NCBI RefSeq assembly: GCF_051055405.1
Contig: NZ_CP167068.1
Coordinates: 1-64,000 of the forward strand
Direction of reading: 5' to 3'
DNA length: 64,000 nucleotides
Source of the DNA: Pseudolachnospira sp051055405
GTDB taxonomy: Bacteria; Bacillota; Clostridia; Lachnospirales; Lachnospiraceae
Below the pieces are notes generated by a model. That model worked only from the letters and a program-made list of their open reading frames with translations. It was not told the DNA's origin and made no database searches. The position numbers and the translations under genes were made by a program. Each line of letters begins with the position of its first letter. Within the stretch, counting starts at the first letter, position 1. Below, one piece after another: positions 21,801 to 30,875 of the stretch.

Positions 21801-23237
21801 ATGAAAGAACAATCCTTAGCGGAAAAATTAAGGCAATATGGGGCAGGTTTTACCTGCCCCATGCACATGCCAGGGCATAAAAGAAATAGTCCCTTTCCCT
21901 GGATGGAACCGCTGGCTAAGATGGACATTACAGAGATCGACGGTTTTGACAATCTGCATGAAGCGGATGGCGTTTTGAAGGAAGGGATGGAGCGGATGGC
22001 CCGTCTTTGGGGGAGCCGCCGCTCCTTCTTTTTGGTAAATGGAAGTACCTGCGGCATCCTGGCTGGTATTTGCAGTTTGACCAACCCGGGAGATAAAATT
22101 TTGATGGCCCGAAACTGTCACCGTTCCGTTTATCATGCGGTGGAACTGAATCGGCTTCGCCCTGTTTATCTGATGCCAGAGGCGGACGACGCTACTGGAA
22201 TTTTAGGAAGCATCCGCCCGGAAGCGGTGAGGGCTGCCTTGGAGGAAAATCCGGATATCGAATTGGCCGTTTTGACATCGCCGACGTATGAAGGCGTTAT
22301 CAGCGATATTGCGTCCATTGTGCAGGTATTGCATGAAAGGGGAATTCCTCTTCTCGTGGATGAAGCCCACGGAGCTCACCTGGGCTTTTCGGAGGCGTTT
22401 TCCGGGGGCGCGGTTCAGGCAGGAGCAGACTTGGTAGTTCAGAGCCTCCATAAGACATTGCCCAGCCTGACCCAGACCGCGGCGATCCATGTGGGCAGCA
22501 TCCTGGTGGATGAGGACGCTTTAAGGAGACAACTTGCCATCTTTGAGACCAGCAGCCCTTCGTATCTTTTGATGGCTTCTATCGATAGCTGCGTGCGTTT
22601 ATTGGAGGAAAAGGGGCCGGAGTTATTCCGTCAATATGAGGAGCGCCTGAAGCGCTTTAGCGAGCAAGTTTCCTGTCTCAAACATTTGCGGGTATTGGGA
22701 TACGGGAAAGATTCCATCGAAAACCATCCAGCTTTTTGGAGTTTGGATAAAAGTAAACTGGTGCTGCTGACCGAGGGGACAGGACTTACCGGTCCAGCGT
22801 TTGCGCGGCATCTGCGGGAGTCATTTCGGATTGAGCTGGAAATGGCCCAGAGTAACTATGGCCTGGCCATGACGTCGATTTGCGATTCCGATCAAAATTT
22901 GGAACAGCTTGCCGAGGCCTTATGGATTTTGGATGGGCGAGTTTTTCCTTGCGAGAAAAAGAGCGCATGTTCCACACCACCGCTTTTACCGGAGCAAGCG
23001 GCTTATGCATGGGAAGTAAGAAATCAGGAAGTATGGGAGACGGATATAGAAGAAGCGGAAGGCAGGGTCCTGGCCGAGTATATCTGGGCGTATCCCCCTG
23101 GAATCCCGCTCGCCGTGCCAGGAGAACGGGTTTCCGGACAGATGCTTTCTAGTTGGAGAAAGATGGAAGAGGCAGGAGTCTGCCTGAAAAGTTCTACGGG
23201 CGGGATGGCGGAAGGCACGATTTTGCTTTTGGGGTAG
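21801..23237 (+). CDS. Orn/Lys/Arg decarboxylase-family PLP enzyme
   Basis: This is a PLP-dependent fold-type I enzyme of the group III decarboxylase family. Visible motifs are CPMHMPGHKR near the N-terminus, the substrate and cofactor region NGSTCGILA, LVDEAHGAHLGF (cofactor-contacting Asp and His), and SLHKTLPSLTQTA with the PLP-binding lysine. About 478 residues is the short Gram-positive form without the N-terminal wing domain of E. coli enzymes. Such proteins make polyamine precursors, but the substrate cannot be read off. The ATG at 21801 is favoured because GGGAGA lies before it, and an in-frame ATG at 21786 is possible. Confidence 0.88.
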   Translation: MKEQSLAEKLRQYGAGFTCPMHMPGHKRNSPFPWMEPLAKMDITEIDGFDNLHEADGVLKEGMERMARLWGSRRSFFLVNGSTCGILAGICSLTNPGDKILMARNCHRSVYHAVELNRLRPVYLMPEADDATGILGSIRPEAVRAALEENPDIELAVLTSPTYEGVISDIASIVQVLHERGIPLLVDEAHGAHLGFSEAFSGGAVQAGADLVVQSLHKTLPSLTQTAAIHVGSILVDEDALRRQLAIFETSSPSYLLMASIDSCVRLLEEKGPELFRQYEERLKRFSEQVSCLKHLRVLGYGKDSIENHPAFWSLDKSKLVLLTEGTGLTGPAFARHLRESFRIELEMAQSNYGLAMTSICDSDQNLEQLAEALWILDGRVFPCEKKSACSTPPLLPEQAAYAWEVRNQEVWETDIEEAEGRVLAEYIWAYPPGIPLAVPGERVSGQMLSSWRKMEEAGVCLKSSTGGMAEGTILLLG

Positions 23238-23352
23238 CAGAAAGGTAGGATATGCGCGGCAAAAAGGTTGATATTATACTTTTTATTGCGTATAATAAAG
23301 ATGTAAAGAAAGTAAAGAAAGCCAAGAGAGCATTTTGAAAGGATGATGAAGA

Positions 23353-23610
23353 ATGGAAGTGGCAAAGATTTCTAGCAAGGGACAAATCACCATTCCAGTA
23401 TCAGTGAGAAATAAATTAAAACTAAAAGCCGGAGATAAGATTGTAATTTTAGAGGAAAACGGTAGGTTTTACTTCGAAAATTCCGCCATGCTGGCATTTA
23501 AAAGGGCAGAGGATGCTTTTGCTGGAGAGGCTGAAAAAGCTGGTTTTCAGACAGAGCAGGAAATGCAAGACTATATGAGGGAAATTCGGAAGGAAGTAAG
23601 GGGGTATTAA
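23353..23610 (+). CDS. AbrB/MazE-type DNA-binding protein (probable antitoxin)
   Basis: This 85-residue protein begins with a swapped-hairpin AbrB domain: MEVAKISSKGQITIPVSVRN, then LKLKAGDKIVILEENGRFYF. The C-terminal half is charged and helical, as expected for a tail that wraps a toxin. Translation starts behind AAAGGATGATGA. The next gene, a PIN-domain protein, starts one base after its stop, so the pair looks like a type II toxin-antitoxin module that would repress its own promoter. The -35/-10 region is probably in the 115-base gap upstream. Confidence 0.85.
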   Translation: MEVAKISSKGQITIPVSVRNKLKLKAGDKIVILEENGRFYFENSAMLAFKRAEDAFAGEAEKAGFQTEQEMQDYMREIRKEVRGY

Positions 23611-23611
23611 C

Positions 23612-24013
23612 TTGCGGGTAATGCTTGATACCAACATTTTTATCTCTATGATTTTCTTTCCTTCTGAACAGACAAGGGAACTTGCGAGACGGTTGACGGA
23701 TAGTCATCAGATTATAGTGTGTGATTATGTAGTTGAAGAACTACGACTGGTGACTGATCGAAAGTTCTCATCCAAGAGAAAGTTTCTTGACCGTTTTTTC
23801 CTGGAACTGCCGTTTGAACTGGTTTACACACCGAAGACGCTGGATTTAAACGAGTTTCCAGAAATGCGAGATATAAAGGATTCACCGATATTGGCAACGG
23901 CAATTATGGAAAGCATTGATGTATTTGTGACTGGCGATAAAGATTTTTTAGTTTTGGATGTGGAGATGCCGGAGATTGTCACGATGGCGGAATTTTTGGA
24001 AACATATGAGTGA
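23612..24013 (+). CDS. PIN-domain putative ribonuclease toxin
   Basis: This is a 133-residue PIN-fold protein of the kind annotated as putative toxin of a toxin-antitoxin pair. Acidic metal-binding residues appear at VMLDTNIFIS (Asp6), YVVEELRLV (Glu43 region), RDIKDSPILATAI (Asp near 91) and VFVTGDKDFL (Asp near 110). It uses a TTG start directly after the antitoxin stop, with AAGGAAGTAAGGGGG as ribosome-binding region inside the antitoxin gene. It ends at a strong bidirectional terminator. Whether it is toxic is not shown by sequence. Confidence 0.85.
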   Translation: MRVMLDTNIFISMIFFPSEQTRELARRLTDSHQIIVCDYVVEELRLVTDRKFSSKRKFLDRFFLELPFELVYTPKTLDLNEFPEMRDIKDSPILATAIMESIDVFVTGDKDFLVLDVEMPEIVTMAEFLETYE

Positions 24014-24065
24014 ACAAAGAAATAGCGAATCTCATTCGTTTGGTGAGATTCGCTATTTCTTTGTT
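24013..24065. terminator. Perfect 22-bp inverted repeat, bidirectional terminator
   Basis: The arms are 24013-24034 and 24044-24065 with a 9-base loop. The arms begin AACAAAGAAATAGCG and end TTCTTTGTT, so each strand gives a stem ending in a T-rich run. It separates the convergent PIN and MFS genes. Confidence 0.88.
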
Positions 24066-24074
24066 ATACGCCAG

Positions 24075-25253
24075 TTAACTCTGCCGGCTGTGGTGAAAAT
24101 ATTGCCGGGGGGAGAGGAAGGCGGTAACCAGAGGAATAAGGCAGACAGCGGCAAAATAGAAGAAATAGGTATTCATCAGGGAATCCTGCAAAAGAAGGCC
24201 GCCGCAGTATCCTCCAAGCGCATGGCCGGCGTGCATGCCAATATAATAGGTACTATTGGCAATTCCCCGCCGAGAAGAATCTACGCTTTTTACCAAAGCG
24301 ACTTGGGACATGGTTTGAAGGGTTCCCACGCCCGCGGCAAACAGGATACCGCCGATCCATAGGAGCAGGGCGTTTTGCTGCAATTGGAGCAAAATCATGG
24401 CGATAGAGCCCAAAGGACAGCAGATCAATACCACTTTCCCAAGAGTGGTGCGGTCTAAGACCGGCGAGAGAAAACCACGGGTTAAGAGCAGCGCGGACGC
24501 ATAGATGGTAAAAAAGATCCCCATCCCGGAGGCGGAGCCTAAAGCATGGGTGACCGGATCCAGATAGGACGTCAGCACGTGGATTAAGAATCCGGCAATA
24601 AAACAGGTAACCGTGGTAGGCAGCATATGAATCAAAAGAATATCCTTTGGCCGAAAAGAAAACGAGCGTTTTTTGTCCGAGATACAACCGAAATTCTGTA
24701 CGCCGGGAATCAAGAGAAGACAGAAAATCATCAGTGCCGTAGTTAGGATAAATACATTCCGATTTCCGAAATGATCCCGGATAAAAAGTCCGATAGAAGG
24801 GGCCAGCGCTTGGCTGGCTGCCTGTACGGCAGAAAAAATTCCTACGGCTTTTCCCACGATTTCATCGGAGAACATGGTGGAAGCAGCGGTAGAAAGTAAA
24901 ATGCAGGCGAACGCAAAGCCGACGCCCTGAATACCGCGCGCCAGAATAAAGAGAGAAACGTGAGAGGCGGTATAATAGAGTATATTGGCAAATAGAATCA
25001 GCGCAGTGCTGGCAAGCGCTAATCTTTTCCGATTCCAACGGTCGACGATGGGACCGCCAATGGGGGTAAGGATCAAGGCCGCGGCGCTCATAATTCCGCC
25101 GGTCAACCCGATGTCATTGGCGCTGCCGCCCAGTTCTTTTGTATAAGATGCGATCACTGGGTTCAGCATAAAGCTATTCATATAGAAGAAACACGCCAGG
25201 ATTAAAAATAGGATATAATCCCTGGTCCATATCGATTTTTTCATTTCATTCAT
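24075..25253 (-). CDS. Major facilitator superfamily transporter
   Basis: This 392-residue membrane protein has about 12 hydrophobic segments. It has the MFS loop 2-3 pattern GGPIVDRWNRKRLALAS near residue 65 and GRGxQGxGF-like sequence (ARGIQGVGFAFA) in segment 4. The family exports or imports small solutes by proton exchange. The subgroup resembles multidrug or sugar exporters, but no substrate can be named. It is transcribed leftward toward the terminator at 24013-24065. Its promoter lies in the 238-base gap shared with the divergent TRAP operon. An alternative start is the ATG at 25244. Confidence 0.88.
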   Translation of the reverse strand: MNEMKKSIWTRDYILFLILACFFYMNSFMLNPVIASYTKELGGSANDIGLTGGIMSAAALILTPIGGPIVDRWNRKRLALASTALILFANILYYTASHVSLFILARGIQGVGFAFACILLSTAASTMFSDEIVGKAVGIFSAVQAASQALAPSIGLFIRDHFGNRNVFILTTALMIFCLLLIPGVQNFGCISDKKRSFSFRPKDILLIHMLPTTVTCFIAGFLIHVLTSYLDPVTHALGSASGMGIFFTIYASALLLTRGFLSPVLDRTTLGKVVLICCPLGSIAMILLQLQQNALLLWIGGILFAAGVGTLQTMSQVALVKSVDSSRRGIANSTYYIGMHAGHALGGYCGGLLLQDSLMNTYFFYFAAVCLIPLVTAFLSPRQYFHHSRQS

Positions 25254-25491
25254 TTCTAGATCCTCCTTCGATCAATCCTAGGTTCTATTCTATTCGGGAT
25301 GGAAACCGTCTTCAATTCACAAGTTTTGAGAAGAAATGGGAAAGACGCGTTTCTTTCACATTTTTTTATATTAATTCTTTGATTTTATGCACCTGTTAGA
25401 AAAATGTGGATTTCTATTGAAAAAAGGCTGTGCTATCATGAGGGCATCAAACCTCTATCGCGATTGAGAATATAGGAAAGAGAGGGAAAGA

Positions 25492-26004
25492 ATGAAGATC
25501 TTATCACGATTTCTCCATTGGCTTGACAGCAACCTGGAAGAATTTTTTATGGTAGTCTTCCTGGTCGCCCTAACCTGCATTATGATGTTTCAGGTTGTGA
25601 TGCGCTACGCATTCAAAAATCCGGTGACCTGGGCCGAAGAGGCATGCCGCTACTGCTTTGTCTATTCCGTCATGCTGGCGACTGGATATTGCATCCGCCG
25701 GGGAAGTATGTTGAAGGTGGATGTGGTAATTCGAATGTTCCCGGAACGTGTGACCCATCTATTGGATATCGTCGCACAGATTTTGGCGATCGTCTTCTGC
25801 GCCATCATGCTGGGGCCCGCCATCCGGGTCGTAGCGTCGGCTTATAAAGTAGGAAACGTTAGCTCTGCGCTGGAACTGCCCATGTGGATTCTTTATACGT
25901 CAGCGCCGGTCGGATTTTTCCTGGGAATTGTACGCGGAATCCAAATTTTGATTCTTACGGTCCGTAAATCTCCTGTGCGGGGGAGAAAGGAGGCGAAGCT
26001 ATGA
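25492..26004 (+). CDS. TRAP transporter small membrane subunit (DctQ type), system 1
   Basis: This is the four-helix small subunit of a tripartite ATP-independent periplasmic transporter. The 170-residue protein has four hydrophobic segments and the family pattern FQVVMRYAFKNPVTWAEEACRYCFVY near residue 35. DctQ stabilises the large subunit and contributes to the binding-protein interface. It overlaps dctM by four bases (ATGA) and shares clear sequence similarity with the DctQ encoded at 60004-60504. A ribosome-binding AGAGAGGGAAAG precedes the ATG. Confidence 0.92.
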   Translation: MKILSRFLHWLDSNLEEFFMVVFLVALTCIMMFQVVMRYAFKNPVTWAEEACRYCFVYSVMLATGYCIRRGSMLKVDVVIRMFPERVTHLLDIVAQILAIVFCAIMLGPAIRVVASAYKVGNVSSALELPMWILYTSAPVGFFLGIVRGIQILILTVRKSPVRGRKEAKL

Positions 26005-27287
26005 CTGCGTTGGTTTTTATTTGTTTCTTCTTATGTTTAATCTTCGCGGTTCCCATCGCGATGTGTATGGGATATGCGACGATCCTTCCCACCCTGATTG
26101 ATCCGTCGTTTTCCGGAAATCTAGAATTTGTTGTCCGGAGTATGATCAAAGGCGTCGATGTAATCTCGATCCTGGCGGTTCCGCTTTTTATGCTGTCCGG
26201 AGCGATCATGGCCACGGGCGGACTTTCCAAGCGGCTGTTTGATGTCTTTGCCGTATTTATTGGAAGGCTTCCGGGTGGTATGCCTTGCGCGGTAGTCGTA
26301 ACCTGCCTGTTTTACGGCGCGATTTCCGGTTCCGGTCCTGCTACCTGCGCGGCAGTTGGCACCATGTGCATTCCTCTTTTGATTGAATTGGGGTATGACC
26401 GGGTATTTTCTTCCGCCCTTGTGGCGACGGCCGCTGGCCTGGGCGTCATTATTCCGCCCAGTATTCCCTATATCGCTTATGGACTGGTGACAGACACCTC
26501 TGTTGGCGACCTATTTACAGCAGGAATCTTGCCTGGCTGCTTGATTGCTATCTGGCTGATGGTCTATGCGGTTCTTTATTGCAGGCGGCACGGGGAGGAC
26601 CGAAAGAAGATCGAGGCAAACTATGACCGGTTAAAAAGCAGAGGAGTTTTCGGGGTAATAAAGGATGGTTTTTGGGCGCTGCTGACGCCGGTTATCATCC
26701 TGGGAGGAATTTATTCCGGTATTGTAACTCCCACGGAAGCCGCTTGTGTCTCCGTATTTTATGCGATCTTTGTCTGTCTGTTTGTGTATAAGACCGTAAA
26801 GCTGCGCGATCTTCCTGGATTTTTCAAGAGTGCGGTAAAATCCTATGCGCCTCTGGGCATGTCCCTTTGCTTAGCCCGCGCGTTTGTTCAGATTTTGGCG
26901 CTGCTCAAAGCGCCCCAGGGACTTTCCGCTTTCCTTTCCGGCGCCGTGGACAACAAATACATATTCCTGATTGTTTTAAACCTGATTTTGTTCTTCTTGG
27001 GAATGGTCATCGACGTGGGCCCTGCCAATACGATCTTGGCTCCGATGCTTTTGCCTTTTGCCGTCAGCATGGGAATCAACCCGGTTCATCTGGGAATCAT
27101 CCTGACCTGCAACCTGGCCATTGGCTTTGTGACGCCTCCATTTGGCGTAAACCTATTTGTGGCCGCGCCAATGATTCAATCAGATGCTATGACCGTGGGA
27201 CGAAAAGCTTTGCCGTTGATCGGCTTTTACGCGATTGCTTTAATTATGATTACTTATATTCCGGCCATTAGCCTTTGCCTGCTTTAA
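26001..27287 (+). CDS. TRAP transporter large membrane subunit (DctM type), system 1
   Basis: This is the sodium-coupled transport channel of TRAP system 1, with 428 residues and about 12 hydrophobic segments. Typical stretches are PLFMLSGAIMATGGLSKRLFD, the first conserved loop CLFYGAISGSGPATCAAVG, LGVIIPPSIP, TPTEAACVSVFYA and the second half's VDVGPANTILAPMLLP and GFVTPPFGVNLFVA. These mark the substrate and sodium sites of the family. It is coupled to dctQ upstream. The binding protein gene follows 81 bases later, with its own ribosome-binding site. Confidence 0.95.
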   Translation: MTALVFICFFLCLIFAVPIAMCMGYATILPTLIDPSFSGNLEFVVRSMIKGVDVISILAVPLFMLSGAIMATGGLSKRLFDVFAVFIGRLPGGMPCAVVVTCLFYGAISGSGPATCAAVGTMCIPLLIELGYDRVFSSALVATAAGLGVIIPPSIPYIAYGLVTDTSVGDLFTAGILPGCLIAIWLMVYAVLYCRRHGEDRKKIEANYDRLKSRGVFGVIKDGFWALLTPVIILGGIYSGIVTPTEAACVSVFYAIFVCLFVYKTVKLRDLPGFFKSAVKSYAPLGMSLCLARAFVQILALLKAPQGLSAFLSGAVDNKYIFLIVLNLILFFLGMVIDVGPANTILAPMLLPFAVSMGINPVHLGIILTCNLAIGFVTPPFGVNLFVAAPMIQSDAMTVGRKALPLIGFYAIALIMITYIPAISLCLL

Positions 27288-27368
27288 CGGAAAAAGGGCA
27301 TTTGGCTCCAAAGCCGCGATGTAGAAGGATAATCAGAAAGATGATATAATAAAGGAGGAAATGAAAAA

Positions 27369-28484
27369 ATGAAAAAGTGGACAGCAATGGGATTAGCGCT
27401 TGCGATGATGGCATCGCTTGCTTCCTGCGGAGGCAGCGCAGACAAAGGCAGTACGACAGCGGCTCCGGCAACAACTGCGGCGACAACAGCCGCAGCGGCC
27501 AATGATACGACGGCGGCCGAAGGTGGCTCTGATGCGGCTGGAGCAGAGGCTTACGCAGATCTGGAAGAGATGACGCTGATTATTGCCAGCAGCGCTTCGT
27601 CCAGCCTAAAAAATTATGAAGTACAGTCGAAAGTGGCGGAAGAGATTCATGAGAAAACTGGTGGAAAGCTGACGATTGAGTTAAGCTGGGACGGCGTTTT
27701 GGGCGACGACAGCGCTCTTTTGGAAAGCGTGATGGGCGGCAATATCGCGATGGCTTGCATGGCTTCCTCGCCGATCCTCAATTATATCCCTGAGGTGGGC
27801 GTCTTTGACGCGCCGGCGGTTTTTGATTCGGCAGAAGCGGCCCATCAGGGTGTCGCTCAGCTGGCGGATACCTTTGAGCCTCTGTTCAATGAGGTAGGGC
27901 TTTCCGTTTTAGATCTGGGCTCCATTAACTTCCGCGCTCTCAGCACCAATACAAAGATAGAAAAACCGGAAGATTTCCAGGGAATGAGCATCCGTACCAT
28001 GGAAAACAAATACCACATGGGATTCTGGCAGAACTTAGGCTGCAAGCCGACCCCAATCGCCATGTCCGACCTGTACTTATCCCTGCAGCAGGGTCTGGTA
28101 AGCGCCCAGGATAATGCGGCGGTAGCGGTGTATGCGAATAAGTTCTTTGAGGTACAGGATTACTATATGCAGATCAACTGTTTCCTGAATACCGATCTAG
28201 TTCTGATCAACAAAGAACTTTACGATAGCCTGCCGGCTCCTTATCAGGAGTGCCTGAAAGAATTTGCAAAGGCATATCATGACGGCGCATACGAGGCTGC
28301 CGGCGAAGCGGAGAGCACCGCAATCGCCAATATGGGAGATGGCATTACCGTACTTCCAGTGACCGATGAAATCCGTGAAGCTTTCCGTGAAGCGGCAAAG
28401 CCGGTTTGGAATGAAATTGCAGACGCCATTGGAGCGGATATTGTGGATACTTACTTGGCTACGGGCGGAAATACCCGGGAATAA
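27369..28484 (+). CDS. TRAP transporter substrate-binding lipoprotein (DctP type), system 1
   Basis: This 371-residue protein has a lipoprotein signal (MKKWTAMGLALAMMASLASC) and then a low-complexity Thr/Ala linker to about residue 55. The rest is a DctP binding domain. The domain has GKLTIELSWDGVLGDDSALLESVMGG, and near residue 195-215 EDFQGMSIRTMENKYHMGFW, which holds the conserved Arg expected to bind the carboxylate of the ligand. QQGLVSAQDN is also typical. It is anchored outside the membrane and delivers substrate to the DctQM pair upstream. The ligand is probably an organic acid. Confidence 0.93.
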   Translation: MKKWTAMGLALAMMASLASCGGSADKGSTTAAPATTAATTAAAANDTTAAEGGSDAAGAEAYADLEEMTLIIASSASSSLKNYEVQSKVAEEIHEKTGGKLTIELSWDGVLGDDSALLESVMGGNIAMACMASSPILNYIPEVGVFDAPAVFDSAEAAHQGVAQLADTFEPLFNEVGLSVLDLGSINFRALSTNTKIEKPEDFQGMSIRTMENKYHMGFWQNLGCKPTPIAMSDLYLSLQQGLVSAQDNAAVAVYANKFFEVQDYYMQINCFLNTDLVLINKELYDSLPAPYQECLKEFAKAYHDGAYEAAGEAESTAIANMGDGITVLPVTDEIREAFREAAKPVWNEIADAIGADIVDTYLATGGNTRE

Positions 28485-28531
28485 TAGGAATATCCACATA
28501 AACATAGAAAAACTGCCTAGATAGGGAATGT

Positions 28532-28554
28532 GGGATGCCAAATAGCGGCATCCC
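28532..28554 (+). other. Small hairpin between dctP and the regulator gene
   Basis: GGGATGCC (28532-28539) and GGCATCCC (28547-28554) enclose a 7-base loop. Only C/T-rich sequence follows, so it is a weak terminator at best. It may lower readthrough from dctP into the regulator gene 39 bases on. Confidence 0.5.
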
Positions 28555-28592
28555 CTCCCTGGCTTCTGGCAGATACGAGTGGGGAGAGGGAT

Positions 28593-30875
28593 ATGAGGAG
28601 GAAAAACCGTTTTCATCATCGCATCATCCGGAAAATTCGGCAAAAACGAAGTTTTTATCAGACCTTTGGCATCCTGTTAGGATTATCTTTGCTGACAGCA
28701 GTGGTATTTACGGTGTATCTGGATCGTCTTCTTATCCGGGAGCGCAGAGAAAGCCTGGTAAACTTAAATTTAGAGCGATTGGAAAAGACCGCGGAAGAAG
28801 TGGATTCTGTATTGGCGGTGATGTCCAATGCCTTGGAGGATAACCTTTGGGATCGGGATATGTGGAAGGTATTGTTGACATTAGATCTTTCCGATCACGC
28901 CTGCAACAGCCGGATTATTCGCTCCCTGCAAACGGCGGTAGAGCGAAACGGACTGATTCGGGAGGCGTTTTTATACTCTCCGTTGATGGAGTATGTCTTT
29001 TCCTCATCTGGAAGATATCTTCCCATTGGCGAGTCGGAGGAAGAAGATATCATTTGCCGTTTGAAGGAAAAAGACGCGGTGGAAATTTCTGAAAATGGCA
29101 AGTTAAAAGAGGAAGAGGGACGTCTATTCCTCTGTTTTGCATTCCGTACGCCTGTTTATGTGGGAGACCTCTTTTTTGAACTGGACGTGCCGGGCCTGCA
29201 GGCCATGATCGGGACCGAGGAAGAATCCGTGATTGTCTTGGATCAACACAAAAACCAGATTCTTTCCTCCGCAAAGTTTTACGAGGAAGCGGACTTTATT
29301 ACCAGGACGGAAAGCGCGGAAGATACGATCCTTGGGAGCGCTTCTCACGCTTATTACCAGACGGCGTCTTCTCTGACCGGATGGATTTTTTTACAGCCCG
29401 TAGATCAGACTGGGATGCCGGATATCTGGGGAGATATTCTGAAACTGTTGATTCCTTTTCTTTTTGGGTATGTGATTGTCTGCATCTGTTTATCCTTTTC
29501 CATTAGCCGCAGCCTGTACCGCCCCATCCGCAGGCTTCTTATGGCAGCCGGCGAACGGAAACTTTCGGGGGAGGAGGCGGAGAAAAAAAGTGAGACGGAT
29601 TATCTGGAACAGATTTATGCAGAGACTTTCAGCGAGAACATACAGTATCGGGACATTTTGAATTCCATTTCCGATGAAATTATTGATCAGCTGCTATATA
29701 AATTGCTGATGGGAAAAAATCTTTCCTATGATTACCTGGAAGAAACGCTTCGTATGGCAGGAGGAGAGATGCTGTTGGAGGGGCGCTTCTTGGTGGTGGC
29801 CGGTATGCTGGAATATCCAAAGGGAAAAGATTCGGCCTCCATGGAAATGGTGATGTACCGGCGCAGTATCATGAACGTATTCCGGGAATTTGTCCCTAAC
29901 GGAAATTATGTTTTTCTTCGATATTTGGAAGATCGCCGGATGACGGCTGTGTTTTGCTTTTCTGAGGAGATGTCGGTGACAGAGATTCAAAAGTTTACCG
30001 GTGAAGTCTATGAAAAGGCAGAGCACGAGGCAGGACAAGCAGGGATTCGTCTCTATTTGGGAACTGGAAAAGTTTGCGGGGATATCCGGGGGCTTTTGTC
30101 CGCTTACCAGGAGGCCGCCGAAGAAGCGTCCTATCAGAAATATTCGGAAGGTGAAGGCTTGGAGGACGCAAAAATAGAACCTTCCCAGGATAGCCTGTTC
30201 CGCCAGTATTTAAGCGAACGCTGGAAAGCGGCCATGGCCCTTGCGGCGGAGGGAAACCGGGAAGAAGGGGAGATTTTGATTCAGGGGCTTCTTTCGGAAA
30301 TTGGAAAGGAAAAAACCAGGGAGGAGTATCGGCGGGGATTAAAACTGTTTCGGGACGCGGTGGCGGAGGCCATGATTACCGGCGGGATGGCAGTGGAGGA
30401 CGTAGAACGCCTGATTCAGAAATGGAGCGGATTCTGGAAAGAAGAAGCGGAGCCAGAAGATCTGGAGGAGGCAGCGTTTCAGTTTTCCCGCGATGCCATG
30501 CGGGTTATCAGTACCAACGGGAGAAAAAATCGTTATCGGTATGTGGAGGAGGCAAAAGGCTATATCGAACGTCATTTTGCCGACAGCGGCCTTTCCCAGG
30601 ATGAAGTCAGCGAGTATATCGGCATTACTTCCTCCTATCTCAGCATTCTGTTTAAAGAGATTACAACAGAAAAGTTTAATGGGTATTTAAATCGGTACCG
30701 GGTGGAGCAGGCGCAGAAACTATTGAAAACGACAACGTATTCGATTTCGGATATTGGTTACAAGTGCGGTTTTAATTCAAATCAGAGTTTTTATCGGGTA
30801 TTTAAAAAGCACACCATGGTGACGCCCAACCAGTATCGAGAAATTCAGAAGGAAAGAGAGGGGGAGACGGAATGA
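28593..30875 (+). CDS. Membrane-anchored AraC-family regulator
   Basis: This 760-residue one-component regulator has an N-terminal membrane segment (near residues 17-37), an external domain of about 240 residues and a second membrane segment near 295 (LIPFLFGYVIVCICLSFSI). A long cytoplasmic region follows, then a C-terminal AraC/XylS helix-turn-helix (YIGITSSYLSILFKEITTEKFNGYL, ISDIGYKCGFNSNQSFYRVFKKH). This design senses an outside signal and binds DNA directly. The ATG at 28593 follows GGGGAGAGG. The stop overlaps the start of the next gene, an orphan TRAP-type binding protein, which may be its ligand-presenting partner. Confidence 0.88.
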   Translation: MRRKNRFHHRIIRKIRQKRSFYQTFGILLGLSLLTAVVFTVYLDRLLIRERRESLVNLNLERLEKTAEEVDSVLAVMSNALEDNLWDRDMWKVLLTLDLSDHACNSRIIRSLQTAVERNGLIREAFLYSPLMEYVFSSSGRYLPIGESEEEDIICRLKEKDAVEISENGKLKEEEGRLFLCFAFRTPVYVGDLFFELDVPGLQAMIGTEEESVIVLDQHKNQILSSAKFYEEADFITRTESAEDTILGSASHAYYQTASSLTGWIFLQPVDQTGMPDIWGDILKLLIPFLFGYVIVCICLSFSISRSLYRPIRRLLMAAGERKLSGEEAEKKSETDYLEQIYAETFSENIQYRDILNSISDEIIDQLLYKLLMGKNLSYDYLEETLRMAGGEMLLEGRFLVVAGMLEYPKGKDSASMEMVMYRRSIMNVFREFVPNGNYVFLRYLEDRRMTAVFCFSEEMSVTEIQKFTGEVYEKAEHEAGQAGIRLYLGTGKVCGDIRGLLSAYQEAAEEASYQKYSEGEGLEDAKIEPSQDSLFRQYLSERWKAAMALAAEGNREEGEILIQGLLSEIGKEKTREEYRRGLKLFRDAVAEAMITGGMAVEDVERLIQKWSGFWKEEAEPEDLEEAAFQFSRDAMRVISTNGRKNRYRYVEEAKGYIERHFADSGLSQDEVSEYIGITSSYLSILFKEITTEKFNGYLNRYRVEQAQKLLKTTTYSISDIGYKCGFNSNQSFYRVFKKHTMVTPNQYREIQKEREGETE

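Noticed and set aside
27435..27530. Low-complexity Thr/Ala codon repeats in binding-protein genes as a possible tandem repeat array
   Set aside because: The codons vary and the repeats encode a flexible linker behind a lipoprotein signal, a common design repeated in several unrelated binding proteins here.
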